This document shows positions 28,520 to 39,927 of a stretch of DNA of 64,000 nucleotides, piece by piece. Made by a program: the position numbers and the translations under genes. How positions within the stretch are numbered: position 1 is the first letter of the stretch; each line of letters starts with the position of its first letter. The notes beneath the pieces are model-generated. The model saw nothing but the letters and a program-made list of their open reading frames with translations. It searched no databases and was not told the DNA's origin. Origin of the DNA: Marinifilum sp. N1E240. Lineage in GTDB: Bacteria; Bacteroidota; Bacteroidia; Bacteroidales; Marinifilaceae. The stretch covers positions 1-64,000 of the forward strand of contig NZ_WHKF01000004.1 of assembly GCF_009295825.1 (NCBI RefSeq). The letters run 5' to 3'.

Positions 28520-31500
28520 ATGAGAAGCAGATGTTTATTGTGGATTTTTATGTCCGTACTTTTATTCTGTACCGGGTATTCCTCACAGGCACAAAAATCA
28601 TTGAACCATTATTCTGATTCGCAAATTTGGGAATCGGCAATGGAAAAATTCCAAAATCATAACTTTGGAGGTGCTCGACACGAATTACAAGAATTTATTA
28701 ATCGAGGAGAATCGGTTTATTCAGATAGAAAATCGCAGGCTGAATTCTATATGGCTTGGTGTTCTATTGAACTATTCAGACCAGAAGCTGAAGAGGAAAT
28801 GAAATCCTTCATCCGAAACTATCCGGAAAGCAATAAAATTCAATCTGCTTATTTTCAATTGGGACGACAGCAGTACAGAAATAAAAAATACAAAGCAGCA
28901 CTTCTGTGGTTTAAGGAAGTTGATGCTTATCTGTTAAAATCGGAAGATCTAACGGAATACAGATTTAAAGTAGCCTACTCGTACTTTATGCAAAAGGATT
29001 ACGAAGAGGCTAGAAAAAATTTATATGAAATTATAGATGTTTCAGGAGATTATAATGCTCCAGCTAATTACTACTATTCGCACATCGCGTATTTAAATAA
29101 GAATTATCAAACGGCATTTAATGGATTTAGCAAATTGGAAAAGAATGAAACATTCGCACCAATTGTACCTTACTACATTTGCCAGATTTATTATTTGCAA
29201 GAACAATATCAGGAACTTTTAAATTATGCCCCAAAGTATTTGGATGATGCAAGTGTAAAGAGAAGTGATGAGATTGCCAAAATGATTGGTTTGTCGCATT
29301 ATCAGTTGAAAGAATATGCCAAGGCAATTCCATTTTTGGAGAAGGGAAAGAAAAGTTTGATTCGTGAGGATAGATTCGCTTATGGATATTGTTTGTATAA
29401 GCAAAAGCAATATGCCGAAGCAGTGAATCAATTCGAGAAGGTTGGAGGAGAAGATGATGAAATGTTGCAGGTAGCTACATTTTGTCTGGCAGATTGCTAT
29501 TTGAAAACTCAAGATAAAAATGGTGCTAAAGCGGCCTTTGCAGCTACAGCCAGAATGGATTTTGATAAGAATATGCAACAAGATGCTTTGTTTAATTACG
29601 CTAAGTTGACCTATGAATTGTCGTATTCTCCGTTTAACGAGACCATAAAAGCATTTGATGAATATTTGCAGAAATATCCTGATTCGGACAGAAACGATGA
29701 GGCTTATGATTATTTGGTAAAAGTATACATGACTACCAAGAATTATGGTGATGCATTGGCTTCAATGAATAAGATCAAAAATAAAACTCCTGAAATTGAA
29801 AGAGCTTATCAGAGAGTTTCTTATTTAAGAGGATTAGAACTGATGAAGCAGTTAAGATATGAAGAAGCCATTCAATCTTTTGGTTTATCGTGGAAATATA
29901 GAATGTACAATTCAAGTATATCAGCAAACAGATTGTACTGGACTGCAGAAGCCAACTATCGTTTAGGAAATTTAAGTAAAGCCATAACACAGTTCAAAAC
30001 TTTTTTAACTTCCCCAGGAGCAGGAACATCGGAATATTTTGGACGAGCTTATTACAATATTGCTTACGCCGAATTTGATCAGAACAATTATACAGAGGCT
30101 TCGGATTGGTTCAGAAAGTTCGTGAATCAGGCAGATAAAAAGGATCAATTTGTATTGGATGCGAACAATCGTATTGGCGATTGTTTCTTTCTGAATAGAA
30201 ATTATACTCAGGCTGCAGAGTTTTATGGAAAATCTGCGGTAGCAGGTGGATGGGATGCTGATTATGCACTTTATCAGCAAGCCTTTTGTCTGGGATTGTT
30301 AGGGCAATCTGCTCAAAAGGCAGATTTGTTGGTTGATTTGAAGAATACTTATCCTCAATCGGATTATTCTGATGATGCACTTTATGAATTGGCAAAGGCA
30401 AGAGTGAAGTTAGATGATCAGAGCTCTGCGATTAAATTGTATCAAGATTTGGCTGAAAATTATCCTGAAAGTTCTTATGCAGCAAAATCGATGTTACAAT
30501 TGGGACAGCTAAATTACAATCAAAAGAATTACGATGAGGCAATTCGAAATTATAAAGCGGTTGTAATGAAATATCCACAAAGCCAGGAAAAGAAAAGTGC
30601 TTTTATAGGATTGAAAAATGTATACGTGGATCTGAATAGAGTGAATGACTATTTTGCATTTGCTGAATCTTTCTCTGACGGTGGAACTATTCGGACAAGC
30701 GAGAAAGATTCATTGAGTTATATTTCTGCAGAAAGATTATATATGTCGGGTGAAACAGAGCGTGGAACAAAGGCATTTGATGAATATCTGGCAAGTTTTC
30801 CTAACGGAATGTTCCGTTTAAATGCACAATACTACAGAGCTGATGCAGCTTTAAATCAAAGGAAATATGATATTGCATTACTCGGATTTGAAGAGGTTTT
30901 AAATAAACCAGGTAATTTATTTACCGAGAAAGCCTTGTTGGCAGCATCTCAATTGAACTTTAGAGAGAAGAAATTTAATAAGGCAAAAGATCAATATGCT
31001 CGATTGGCTAAATCAGCTGAGATTCCTGAAAATATAGATGTGGCTAAAGTAGGTTTAATGAGATCGGTTTATGAATTGAAAGAATATTCTAATCTTGTTG
31101 AAGCAGCTAAAGATGTATTGGAAATGCAAAAGATAGAGGAGGAAATGATTCGTGAAGCGAAGTACAAAAGAGCAAAATCCTTCTTGGCATTGAATCAGAA
31201 TCAAAATGCTTTAACTGATTTTCAGAGTTTGGCAACAGAAACTAAAAGTGTAGAAGGTGCGGAAGCTAAATATCGACTTGCCGAAATCTATTTTTCTCAA
31301 TCAAAATTTGATGATGCTGAAAAGGAAATTAATGGATTTATTGAAATGAATTCACCTCACCATTATTGGTTGGCAGAGAGTTTTCTACTTCTTTCGGATG
31401 TGTTCCTGAAAAAGAATGATGAGTTTCAGGCGAAATATACTTTGCAAAGTATAATTGACAATTATGGAGTAAAGGATGATGGAATTTTGGAAAGAGCTCA

Positions 31501-31708
31501 GCAAAAACTAAATGTTCTTTTAGCAGCAGAAAAGAAGAGTGAAGAACAAATTCTTACTAAAGAAGTTCAAGTGCAGTTTGAAGGAACCGATAGTTTGGAA
31601 AATCAGAAATTATTCGAAAATAAAACAACAAAAAGCGACACTCTTGGATTAGACGAAGAGAGAATGATGTTGCAGGATATGTTGAAAGAAGAAAAAGAAA
31701 TTGAGTAA
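28520..31708 (+). CDS. Large secreted TPR protein
   Basis: 1062 residues with a signal peptide at ~1-25 (ending SQAQ). From residue ~35 to ~1000 it is a continuous superhelix of TPR/Sel1/YbgF-type repeats; phrases such as A-x-F-x-L-G-x-x-x-Y-x-x-K-x-Y-x-x-A and YPxS recur throughout. The final ~60 residues are acidic and low-complexity (EKKSEEQIL...EERMMLQDMLKEEKEIE). It is probably periplasmic, acting as an assembly or scaffold protein. The barrel-protein gene starts four bases after the stop, so the two are very likely translated together and form an envelope complex. Confidence 0.9.
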   Translation: MRSRCLLWIFMSVLLFCTGYSSQAQKSLNHYSDSQIWESAMEKFQNHNFGGARHELQEFINRGESVYSDRKSQAEFYMAWCSIELFRPEAEEEMKSFIRNYPESNKIQSAYFQLGRQQYRNKKYKAALLWFKEVDAYLLKSEDLTEYRFKVAYSYFMQKDYEEARKNLYEIIDVSGDYNAPANYYYSHIAYLNKNYQTAFNGFSKLEKNETFAPIVPYYICQIYYLQEQYQELLNYAPKYLDDASVKRSDEIAKMIGLSHYQLKEYAKAIPFLEKGKKSLIREDRFAYGYCLYKQKQYAEAVNQFEKVGGEDDEMLQVATFCLADCYLKTQDKNGAKAAFAATARMDFDKNMQQDALFNYAKLTYELSYSPFNETIKAFDEYLQKYPDSDRNDEAYDYLVKVYMTTKNYGDALASMNKIKNKTPEIERAYQRVSYLRGLELMKQLRYEEAIQSFGLSWKYRMYNSSISANRLYWTAEANYRLGNLSKAITQFKTFLTSPGAGTSEYFGRAYYNIAYAEFDQNNYTEASDWFRKFVNQADKKDQFVLDANNRIGDCFFLNRNYTQAAEFYGKSAVAGGWDADYALYQQAFCLGLLGQSAQKADLLVDLKNTYPQSDYSDDALYELAKARVKLDDQSSAIKLYQDLAENYPESSYAAKSMLQLGQLNYNQKNYDEAIRNYKAVVMKYPQSQEKKSAFIGLKNVYVDLNRVNDYFAFAESFSDGGTIRTSEKDSLSYISAERLYMSGETERGTKAFDEYLASFPNGMFRLNAQYYRADAALNQRKYDIALLGFEEVLNKPGNLFTEKALLAASQLNFREKKFNKAKDQYARLAKSAEIPENIDVAKVGLMRSVYELKEYSNLVEAAKDVLEMQKIEEEMIREAKYKRAKSFLALNQNQNALTDFQSLATETKSVEGAEAKYRLAEIYFSQSKFDDAEKEINGFIEMNSPHHYWLAESFLLLSDVFLKKNDEFQAKYTLQSIIDNYGVKDDGILERAQQKLNVLLAAEKKSEEQILTKEVQVQFEGTDSLENQKLFENKTTKSDTLGLDEERMMLQDMLKEEKEIE

Positions 31709-31712
31709 AACC

Positions 31713-33443
31713 ATGAATATAGAAGCAATGTTGAAAAAAACAGTACTAGCAATTGTAATTATCGGGTTTGCATTCTCAATAGCTCAAGCCCAGGAACAAC
31801 GCGATTTGGATAAAGAGGTGAAAGTTAGAACAACTTATCAACCTAAAATAAATAAAGCAAAAAGAATTGGTGAACTGCCTGTAGTAAAAGATACGGCAAG
31901 CTTTACGCCTACATTCAATTACTTTGTGCAAACAAAACCATTAACAGTGGGATTTTCTCCAGTTGAGATTCCAGCTGCAAAAATTGTTGGAGAACCTTTG
32001 AAGAAATTAAACTCTCACGATTTAACACTTGCAGGAGGAAATTATTCTACTCTCTTTGGCGATTATCGATTCAATAACCAACGATCAAAAACGACAGATT
32101 TTGGCGTGCATTTGAGACATTATTCAACAAATGGGAAGTTGACACTCGAGAACGATGATAAAGTGAAACCGGATTGGACAGAGCAATTGGCTGAAGTATA
32201 TGGAACGGTTTATCTGGATGAGGCAAAAGTGAATGGTCGTTTGTTTTACGAGCGAAATGCATATAATTATTTTGGTGCTCCTCAGAACGATTATAGTATG
32301 AGTAATCCTGGATTTAGATTCCCATATAATGAACAAAAATTGAATAATTTTGGCTTGTCAGCTGATTTTCAGACCATGTTTGACGATGAGGAGAAACTGA
32401 ATTTTGGTTTGGGTCTGAAATACGAATACTTTTCAGATGATATTGATTTAAAAGAAACGGATATTGCCGTTCTTGCAAATGCGAAAATCCGCAGAGGAGA
32501 TGGTTTCTGGTCTTTATGCTCAAAGTTTGATTATTTTTCAATAGATGGATTGTACAATTGGAAAGAAAACAATCTTGATAATGATAGAAAAACTATGGTT
32601 TGGAGTTTGCAGCCAAGTTATTTATTGCAAACAGGTAAACTAAACTTGCAGCTGGGCGTTAAGCCGGTAATTGTAATGGGTGATGATTCTGAAACGAAAA
32701 TTTATCCTGATGTAAAAGTTGATTTTGAAGCAATTGATAATATCTTAAGCTTGTTTTTTGGACTTGACGGAGATTTGAATATGAATCGTTCAAAGGATAT
32801 TACTTCAGAGAATCCATTCGTTTTTTCAGGTCTGGATGTCATGCCATCAAATCAGAAATACAGGCTGTTTGGAGGTATTAGAGGCAGTTTATCTTCTACT
32901 TCATCGTTTAATCTTTCGGCTGAATATTCTGCCATAGACAATCAGTATTTTTTCGTAAATGCACAAAATATTTCCTTTTCTACATTTGAAGCGACTCCAG
33001 TTACTGCATATTCAAATAAATTTGGTGTAGTGTATGATGATATCAGCTTATTGAAATTATCTGCTGAGTTAAATTTGGCATGGAATGAGAAATTAAGTCT
33101 AAGTTCTAAAGTAGTTTACAATTCTTATGCAATGGATATATTAGACGAAGCCTGGCACAAACCAAACTTTGAAGTAAATGCAAATGCCAGTTATAAATTT
33201 ACTAATGAATTAACATTTCAGGCTGGAGTTAATATGATTGGTGAAAGAAAAACCTGGGCTGATAATGAGAAAAAGACACTAGATGCAGTTTACGACTTAA
33301 ATATTGGAGCAAATTATCGATTTAGTGAGCATTTTACTGTCTTTGGTAGAGTAAATAATCTATTTGCTGACAAATATTACCAATGGGAAGGATATCCTTC
33401 GCAAAGGCTTAATTTTTTGTTAGGTGCTAAAGTGAGTTTTTAG
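31713..33443 (+). CDS. TonB-receptor-like outer-membrane beta-barrel protein
   Basis: 576 residues from the ATG at 31713, four bases after the TPR stop; a second ATG at 31728 also precedes a leader ending AQA. After a short periplasmic part (KVRTTYQPKINKAKRIGELPV) come alternating amphipathic strands to the C terminus. The last strands, RVNNLFADKYYQWEGYPSQR then LNFLLGAKVSF, match the closing strands of TonB-dependent receptors, ending in aromatic Phe. A carboxypeptidase-like domain and a recognisable plug/TonB box are absent, so it is barrel-like rather than a complete receptor. It is coupled to the giant TPR protein. Confidence 0.88.
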   Translation: MNIEAMLKKTVLAIVIIGFAFSIAQAQEQRDLDKEVKVRTTYQPKINKAKRIGELPVVKDTASFTPTFNYFVQTKPLTVGFSPVEIPAAKIVGEPLKKLNSHDLTLAGGNYSTLFGDYRFNNQRSKTTDFGVHLRHYSTNGKLTLENDDKVKPDWTEQLAEVYGTVYLDEAKVNGRLFYERNAYNYFGAPQNDYSMSNPGFRFPYNEQKLNNFGLSADFQTMFDDEEKLNFGLGLKYEYFSDDIDLKETDIAVLANAKIRRGDGFWSLCSKFDYFSIDGLYNWKENNLDNDRKTMVWSLQPSYLLQTGKLNLQLGVKPVIVMGDDSETKIYPDVKVDFEAIDNILSLFFGLDGDLNMNRSKDITSENPFVFSGLDVMPSNQKYRLFGGIRGSLSSTSSFNLSAEYSAIDNQYFFVNAQNISFSTFEATPVTAYSNKFGVVYDDISLLKLSAELNLAWNEKLSLSSKVVYNSYAMDILDEAWHKPNFEVNANASYKFTNELTFQAGVNMIGERKTWADNEKKTLDAVYDLNIGANYRFSEHFTVFGRVNNLFADKYYQWEGYPSQRLNFLLGAKVSF

Positions 33444-33468
33444 GTACTTATTTGAATCAATATATAGA

Positions 33469-33505
33469 AGGGATGCCATTGTATTTAGGTATCCCTTTGC
33501 TTTTT
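33469..33505 (+). terminator. Terminator of the TPR/barrel operon
   Basis: AGGGATGCC pairs with GGTATCCCT (one G-U) around a ten-base loop, followed by TTTGCTTTTT. Confidence 0.75.
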
Positions 33506-33575
33506 ATTTAAGATAATGTATTGTTGTTTTAATTGTTTTTATTAGCTTTAATTTAATAAGCTACTCGTTATTAAA

Positions 33576-34076
33576 ATGATTCAACGAAATAAGATTTATC
33601 ATATGGTTAAGGTAATATTGGTTATAGCATCCTTATTACTTCCAAATCTACTATCTGCCCAAACCTCGGACAGATGGAAACTTTCTGTTAATAATGATAG
33701 AAAGCCTTTGGACATTTTAATGGAATTTGGAGAAAATAGTGAGGGGATTACTTATTTGTTTGATATAACTCGTGATACCTTAAATATGGCTTTTGTAGCA
33801 GAAGAAGCCATAAGCTGGAAAAAGCATGGGGTTAGTGTTTTTGCAATGCCAAAGGGAAAAGAAATATTAAAACTGAAGCTTGATGATGCTGACTTGGAGA
33901 ACGTACAGGTAGTTTTTTATAGAATGTGGAAAGCTATGCCAAAAGGTTTTAAGAATGTAACTACATTATTCGAACTACACGAATATGGAACAAGTGAATC
34001 TGGCGATAAAATCAATAATTTTATTATCAGATTTAAAATGAAACGACCTAGAAGAAGTCAATCTATTTCCTTCTAA
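33576..34076 (+). CDS. Secreted hypothetical protein (166 aa)
   Basis: A signal peptide is clear (MVKVILVIASLLLPNLLSAQ from the second Met; the ATG at 33576 adds nine residues). The mature part has no Cys motif or membrane helix; it contains DRWKLSVNNDRKPLDILMEFGENSEGITYLFDIT and ends with a basic KMKRPRRSQSISF. The family is not recognised; by composition it may be a beta-rich periplasmic or outer-membrane-attached protein. It is separated from the upstream operon by a terminator. Confidence 0.78.
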   Translation: MIQRNKIYHMVKVILVIASLLLPNLLSAQTSDRWKLSVNNDRKPLDILMEFGENSEGITYLFDITRDTLNMAFVAEEAISWKKHGVSVFAMPKGKEILKLKLDDADLENVQVVFYRMWKAMPKGFKNVTTLFELHEYGTSESGDKINNFIIRFKMKRPRRSQSISF

Positions 34077-34473
34077 ATTTTTAATAGTTTTATTATTCTA
34101 ATCTATATCATTTTTCAATAAAGGGTTAAACATAAAGCTTTTAAAGTTTTTGTAAATTTACACTTGGAAAATCGCTTCGTCAAAAACTGTTTAAAAGCTC
34201 TATTTTTCCTGAATTTACTACCTTAGGATTCATCATTTTTATTATCTTTGTTAGACTTTTATCTTTTAGAAAAGAAGGGTGTATAAGGTGTTGATTATTA
34301 AACGATTTAATCGTGTTGCTAATTGCATTATAAGGCACTTTTATCAAACTTGATAAACGACTAAAAGATATTCTGAATTTTGCACAAAAAAATATTAGAG
34401 TTTTTGTTGAACAAACAATGGATAAAATTGATTGTTTACTAAATTCTATTTCGAAAAACTAAAGATCTGTTAG
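34077..34473. other. 397-bp gyrB leader region with two dyads
   Basis: Contains TATCTTTG at 34243-34250 (a TAnnTTTG box that would give a leader of about 215 bases) and two inverted repeats: ACGATT-T-AATCGT at 34302-34314 and TTTATCAA-AC-TTGATAAA at 34340-34357. The second could be a hairpin in the leader or a repressor site. No gene is seen. Confidence 0.5.
34243..34250 (+). promoter_or_regulatory. Putative -7 box of gyrB
   Basis: TATCTTTG fits TAnnTTTG exactly, far (223 bases) upstream of the gyrB ATG; no clear -33 TTTG. Confidence 0.35.
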
Positions 34474-36435
<1,962 letters not shown>

Positions 36436-36454
36436 TTTGTGATTAAATAGTTAC

Positions 36455-36485
36455 AAGCCCTTGAGTTTTCTCAAGGGCTTTTTTG
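36455..36485 (+). terminator. gyrB terminator
   Basis: Perfect 11-bp stem AAGCCCTTGAG/CTCAAGGGCTT with a TTTT loop and a T-run. Confidence 0.93.
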
Positions 36486-36538
36486 TGCGCTAAAATAATT
36501 ATTGGTTAATTCGTTAGTCAAATTAAAACGAAAGTAAA

Positions 36539-37105
36539 ATGTATATCTGTGTATTTTGTTCATCAAGCAATTCGCTTGATTCTATTTATTTTGAAGAGGC
36601 AAAAAAAATGGGATCTCAAATGGGAGATAATGGTCATAGTTTGGTTTATGGAGGTACAAATGTTGGTTTAATGAATGAAGTTGCTGTTTCGGTGAAATCT
36701 TCAGGAGGGAAAGTGTTGGGTGTAATTCCTAAATTAATTAGTGATTATGGAATTTCAGCTAACTATTTGGATGAATTAATTGTTACTCCTGATATGGCAG
36801 AGAGGAAGAAGATCTTACGTGATAGATCGGATGCTTTTGTTGCCTTGCCAGGTGGATTTGGTACCTTAGAAGAGATTTTAGAGGTAATTACATTAAAGCA
36901 ATTGGGATATCATAATGCTCCTATCGTTTTTATTAATACCAATGGATTTTACGACAATTTAAAATCACAGTTTGAAATTTCTTATATTGAAAAGTTTGCT
37001 AAACCAGAATATAGTAAAATGTTTATTTTTGCTAATGATTACAAACAAGCATTAGAATATATCGAAAATTACGCACAGGAAAAAAGAGGTACTAAATGGG
37101 ACTAA
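36539..37105 (+). CDS. LOG-family Rossmann-fold protein (TIGR00730 type)
   Basis: 188 residues. VFCSSSNSLDSIYFEEAKKMG opens the nucleotide-binding fold, VYGGTNVGLMNEVA follows, and the family signature PGGFGTLEEILEVITLKQLG holds the PGGxGTxxE motif with catalytic Glu. Family members hydrolyse nucleoside 5'-monophosphates to base and ribose 5-phosphate (cytokinin-activating LOG in plants; often misnamed lysine decarboxylase). In bacteria it probably serves nucleotide turnover. Its 3' end overlaps the convergent kinase gene by four bases. Confidence 0.93.
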   Translation: MYICVFCSSSNSLDSIYFEEAKKMGSQMGDNGHSLVYGGTNVGLMNEVAVSVKSSGGKVLGVIPKLISDYGISANYLDELIVTPDMAERKKILRDRSDAFVALPGGFGTLEEILEVITLKQLGYHNAPIVFINTNGFYDNLKSQFEISYIEKFAKPEYSKMFIFANDYKQALEYIENYAQEKRGTKWD

Positions 37106-39912
37106 TTAACAGAGATTTGTTTGCTAATAGAATCCAGTAATAATTTTGATTTGATAGGTTTGGTGATGTAATCATCACAACCAGCAGCAATTACTTTTTT
37201 CTTATCTTCTTGTTGGATAAATGCTGTTTGTCCAATTATTGGAATAGAAGCATCTCTTGTTTTAATCTTTTTTGTTGCTTCATAGCCGTTCATTACTGGC
37301 ATTTGCATGTCCATAAGAATGACATCAACATTTTTCGATTCACATATAGATACAGCTTCGGCACCATTTTTTGCCCATATAATTTCAGCATTTGTTCCTT
37401 CAAGACTTGATTTGAAATAGGTGAAATTGTTTTTAATATCATCTACTATTAATATTTTTTTTCCAAACCAGTTGTAATTAATTTGTCTGTTTAAATCAGA
37501 CTGGTTACTGTTGGTTTTGTATGGGAGTGTGATATAGAAACAGGTTCCTTTATTTTCTTTGGATTCAACCCTAATTTCACCGCCCAGTAATTCTGCTAAT
37601 CGATGTGATATTGTTAAGCCAAGTCCAGTTCCACCATATTGTCTGGTGTCGGATCCGTCTATTTGTCTAAAGGATTGAAAAATATTTTCTAAGGATTGTT
37701 TGGGTATACCTATACCAGTATCTTTTACGTAAATTTCAATAGAATTAGCACAATCATTTAGATGATATCCAAACTCTACGCTTCCTTCGTTGGTAAACTT
37801 AATAGCATTTTCTATTAAATTTGACAAGAGTTGTTCAAGGCGTCTGGCATCGGTATATATTACTGAATCTTTATCGCTTAAAGCTTTTTGAATTTTTAAA
37901 GTCAAATTGGCTTTATTTCGTTCATTTTTATAGGTGTAAAATTTTTCATAAAGAACAGATAAGATACCATTTAAGCTAGCATCTTCAGCTTGAAGTTTGA
38001 TTTGCTTTGATTCAATTTTAGATAAATCAATAATGCTGTTAATTAAATGGAGAAGATTGTTTCCACTTTGCTTTATCAGTTCAGCATATTCTTGTCGGTC
38101 ACTTTCTTCTATTTGTTGAGATGTCATGATATCTGTGAAACCAATAATGTGGTTCATTGGAGTTCTGATTTCATGAGACATATTAGCTAAAAATGCAGAT
38201 TTTAACAGATCCGATTCTTCGGCTTTTTGTTTGGCTTCTTTTAAATGTTTTTCATAATCTTTACGTTGTGTGATATCACGGTAAATTCCGAAAATGGCAA
38301 TTGGTTCTTCATCAATTACAATTGGATTTCCCATGATTGAAACGTCAACCATTTTACCATCTTTACATTTTCTTTTGGTGTCAATCTCAACAAGCTGTCC
38401 TGTTGCAGTTAGTGCGTTTAATTTGTTGGCTTCGCCTTGTCTGGAATCATCCGTAATTAAATCGTCGAGAACAACTCCTTTAATATCCTCTAGAGTATAC
38501 CCAAAAAGTTCGGTAAATTTTTTATTGATTTTGATTCCTTTACTTTCTCTATTTGTAATGGCAATGGCTTCTGGTGAATTTTCAAATAATTGTTCAAAAT
38601 AAGCCGTTTCTATATTTAATTGGTGTTCTATGTTTTGCCTGTCAAGAATCATTTGATTTGCTAGGTTTCCTAACTGCTTAAATTCTTTAAAGTGAAGGGC
38701 AGAAGTGTCTATTAAAAGAGATTGAGTGGCAGCATTTTTATAAAATTTATTGAATATTTTTATACCTGAATTGCTTATCCTGATTACAAATCGAGTGAAA
38801 ATAATAATGAATACGATACTCAAAAGAAAAATTAAACTACCTCTGATAATAAATCCGTTAACGTTGGATTGTAATTCTTTTTTTCTTTCATCAATGGCAA
38901 TGTTTAGCTTTTCTAAATGAATGCCAGTTCCAATAACCCATTGCCAATCTTTATATGCTTTTGTGTGAATTATAGTTGGTAGTGCCGTATCATCTTTTTC
39001 GGTAAAAGGATCAAGATATTCTATAAAGCCTCCATTTTCATCTGTTCCTCTTGAAATGAATTCTTGGATTACTTTATTCTTTTTACCATCCTCTAGATTC
39101 CAAAGGTTTTTTCCAATTAGCTCTTGTTTTGAATGAGCCAAACAAGTTCCATCAAAACTTAGAACGGAAATTGTAAAATTTTCGTCGAACTTAAGTTTTG
39201 TAATTCGGTTAAGAATATCCTTTTGTATAGCTTGTTTATAACTTTCAACATATTGAGTACATCCTATATACCAGTTAAAAGGTTTAAATAATTTTACGAA
39301 AGAAATTTTAGGATGAATTTTCTGACTACTTTCATTTTGCCAAGAATAATCAGTATAGCCTTCACCTTGAGTTTTTGCCGTTTCTATTTCATTTTGGATA
39401 ATAGGATTACCGAATACATCTTTTATCGAAAGTTTATTTTTGTTAATCCAATTGGGATTTTCCGGATCCATAATTACAGTTCCTTCTAAACTATTGATGT
39501 AGAAGAATCCTTTACCCTCATTAAAGCGAACCGATTCAAGTGAGTTTGAAATAAGTTTTTTAAGCTCTTTTGTAGAAAGTTTATTTTTGTAATTGTTGTA
39601 GAGACTTGTTGCAATTGCATGCGCTTCTTGTACACGACTATTAATGTCTTTTTTTAATAGTTTTCTGGTTTGAAGTCTTTCATTTTCAATAAAATTAATG
39701 AGTATTTGAGTTTCTTGTTGAAGTGTTTTTTTTTGATTTTTTAAGAAGTCATCATGAATACGAATAGTTTCTCTTTCAAATTGTTGCCTTTCCTGTTGTA
39801 TGGTAAAAATTCCTATTATAAGAATTAGTGATAGTGAAATGGAAAGAAGGGAAATCAAAAATACTTTAGAAATACTCTTGTCTTCGAAAATTTTAGAGAG
39901 AATAAACTTCAT
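37102..39912 (-). CDS. Hybrid sensor histidine kinase/response regulator, double Cache plus PAS
   Basis: 936 residues and clearly paralogous to the kinase at 2785-5214. TM1 is at ~18-37. Two Cache modules follow (first near VRFNEGKGFFYINSLEG, second near TISVLSFDGTCLAH and DWQWVIGTGIH), then TM2 at ~355-375. A PAS domain at ~437-555 (FENSPEAIAITNRE, IFGIYRDITQRKDYE) is absent from the paralogue. HisKA has SHEIRTPMN with His580, and HATPase_c has NLIENAIKF, DTGIGIP and GGTGLGLT. The receiver has Asp868 in MDMQMPVMNGYEA and Lys in YITKP. It starts 15 bases after dapF and is probably in one transcript with it. Confidence 0.93.
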   Translation of the reverse strand: MKFILSKIFEDKSISKVFLISLLSISLSLILIIGIFTIQQERQQFERETIRIHDDFLKNQKKTLQQETQILINFIENERLQTRKLLKKDINSRVQEAHAIATSLYNNYKNKLSTKELKKLISNSLESVRFNEGKGFFYINSLEGTVIMDPENPNWINKNKLSIKDVFGNPIIQNEIETAKTQGEGYTDYSWQNESSQKIHPKISFVKLFKPFNWYIGCTQYVESYKQAIQKDILNRITKLKFDENFTISVLSFDGTCLAHSKQELIGKNLWNLEDGKKNKVIQEFISRGTDENGGFIEYLDPFTEKDDTALPTIIHTKAYKDWQWVIGTGIHLEKLNIAIDERKKELQSNVNGFIIRGSLIFLLSIVFIIIFTRFVIRISNSGIKIFNKFYKNAATQSLLIDTSALHFKEFKQLGNLANQMILDRQNIEHQLNIETAYFEQLFENSPEAIAITNRESKGIKINKKFTELFGYTLEDIKGVVLDDLITDDSRQGEANKLNALTATGQLVEIDTKRKCKDGKMVDVSIMGNPIVIDEEPIAIFGIYRDITQRKDYEKHLKEAKQKAEESDLLKSAFLANMSHEIRTPMNHIIGFTDIMTSQQIEESDRQEYAELIKQSGNNLLHLINSIIDLSKIESKQIKLQAEDASLNGILSVLYEKFYTYKNERNKANLTLKIQKALSDKDSVIYTDARRLEQLLSNLIENAIKFTNEGSVEFGYHLNDCANSIEIYVKDTGIGIPKQSLENIFQSFRQIDGSDTRQYGGTGLGLTISHRLAELLGGEIRVESKENKGTCFYITLPYKTNSNQSDLNRQINYNWFGKKILIVDDIKNNFTYFKSSLEGTNAEIIWAKNGAEAVSICESKNVDVILMDMQMPVMNGYEATKKIKTRDASIPIIGQTAFIQQEDKKKVIAAGCDDYITKPIKSKLLLDSISKQISVN

Positions 39913-39927
39913 AAAAAGTGATCTATT

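Noticed and set aside
30005-30401. Minus-strand open frames inside the TPR gene
   Set aside because: Antisense shadows of a well-supported gene, without leaders, ribosome sites or recognisable motifs.
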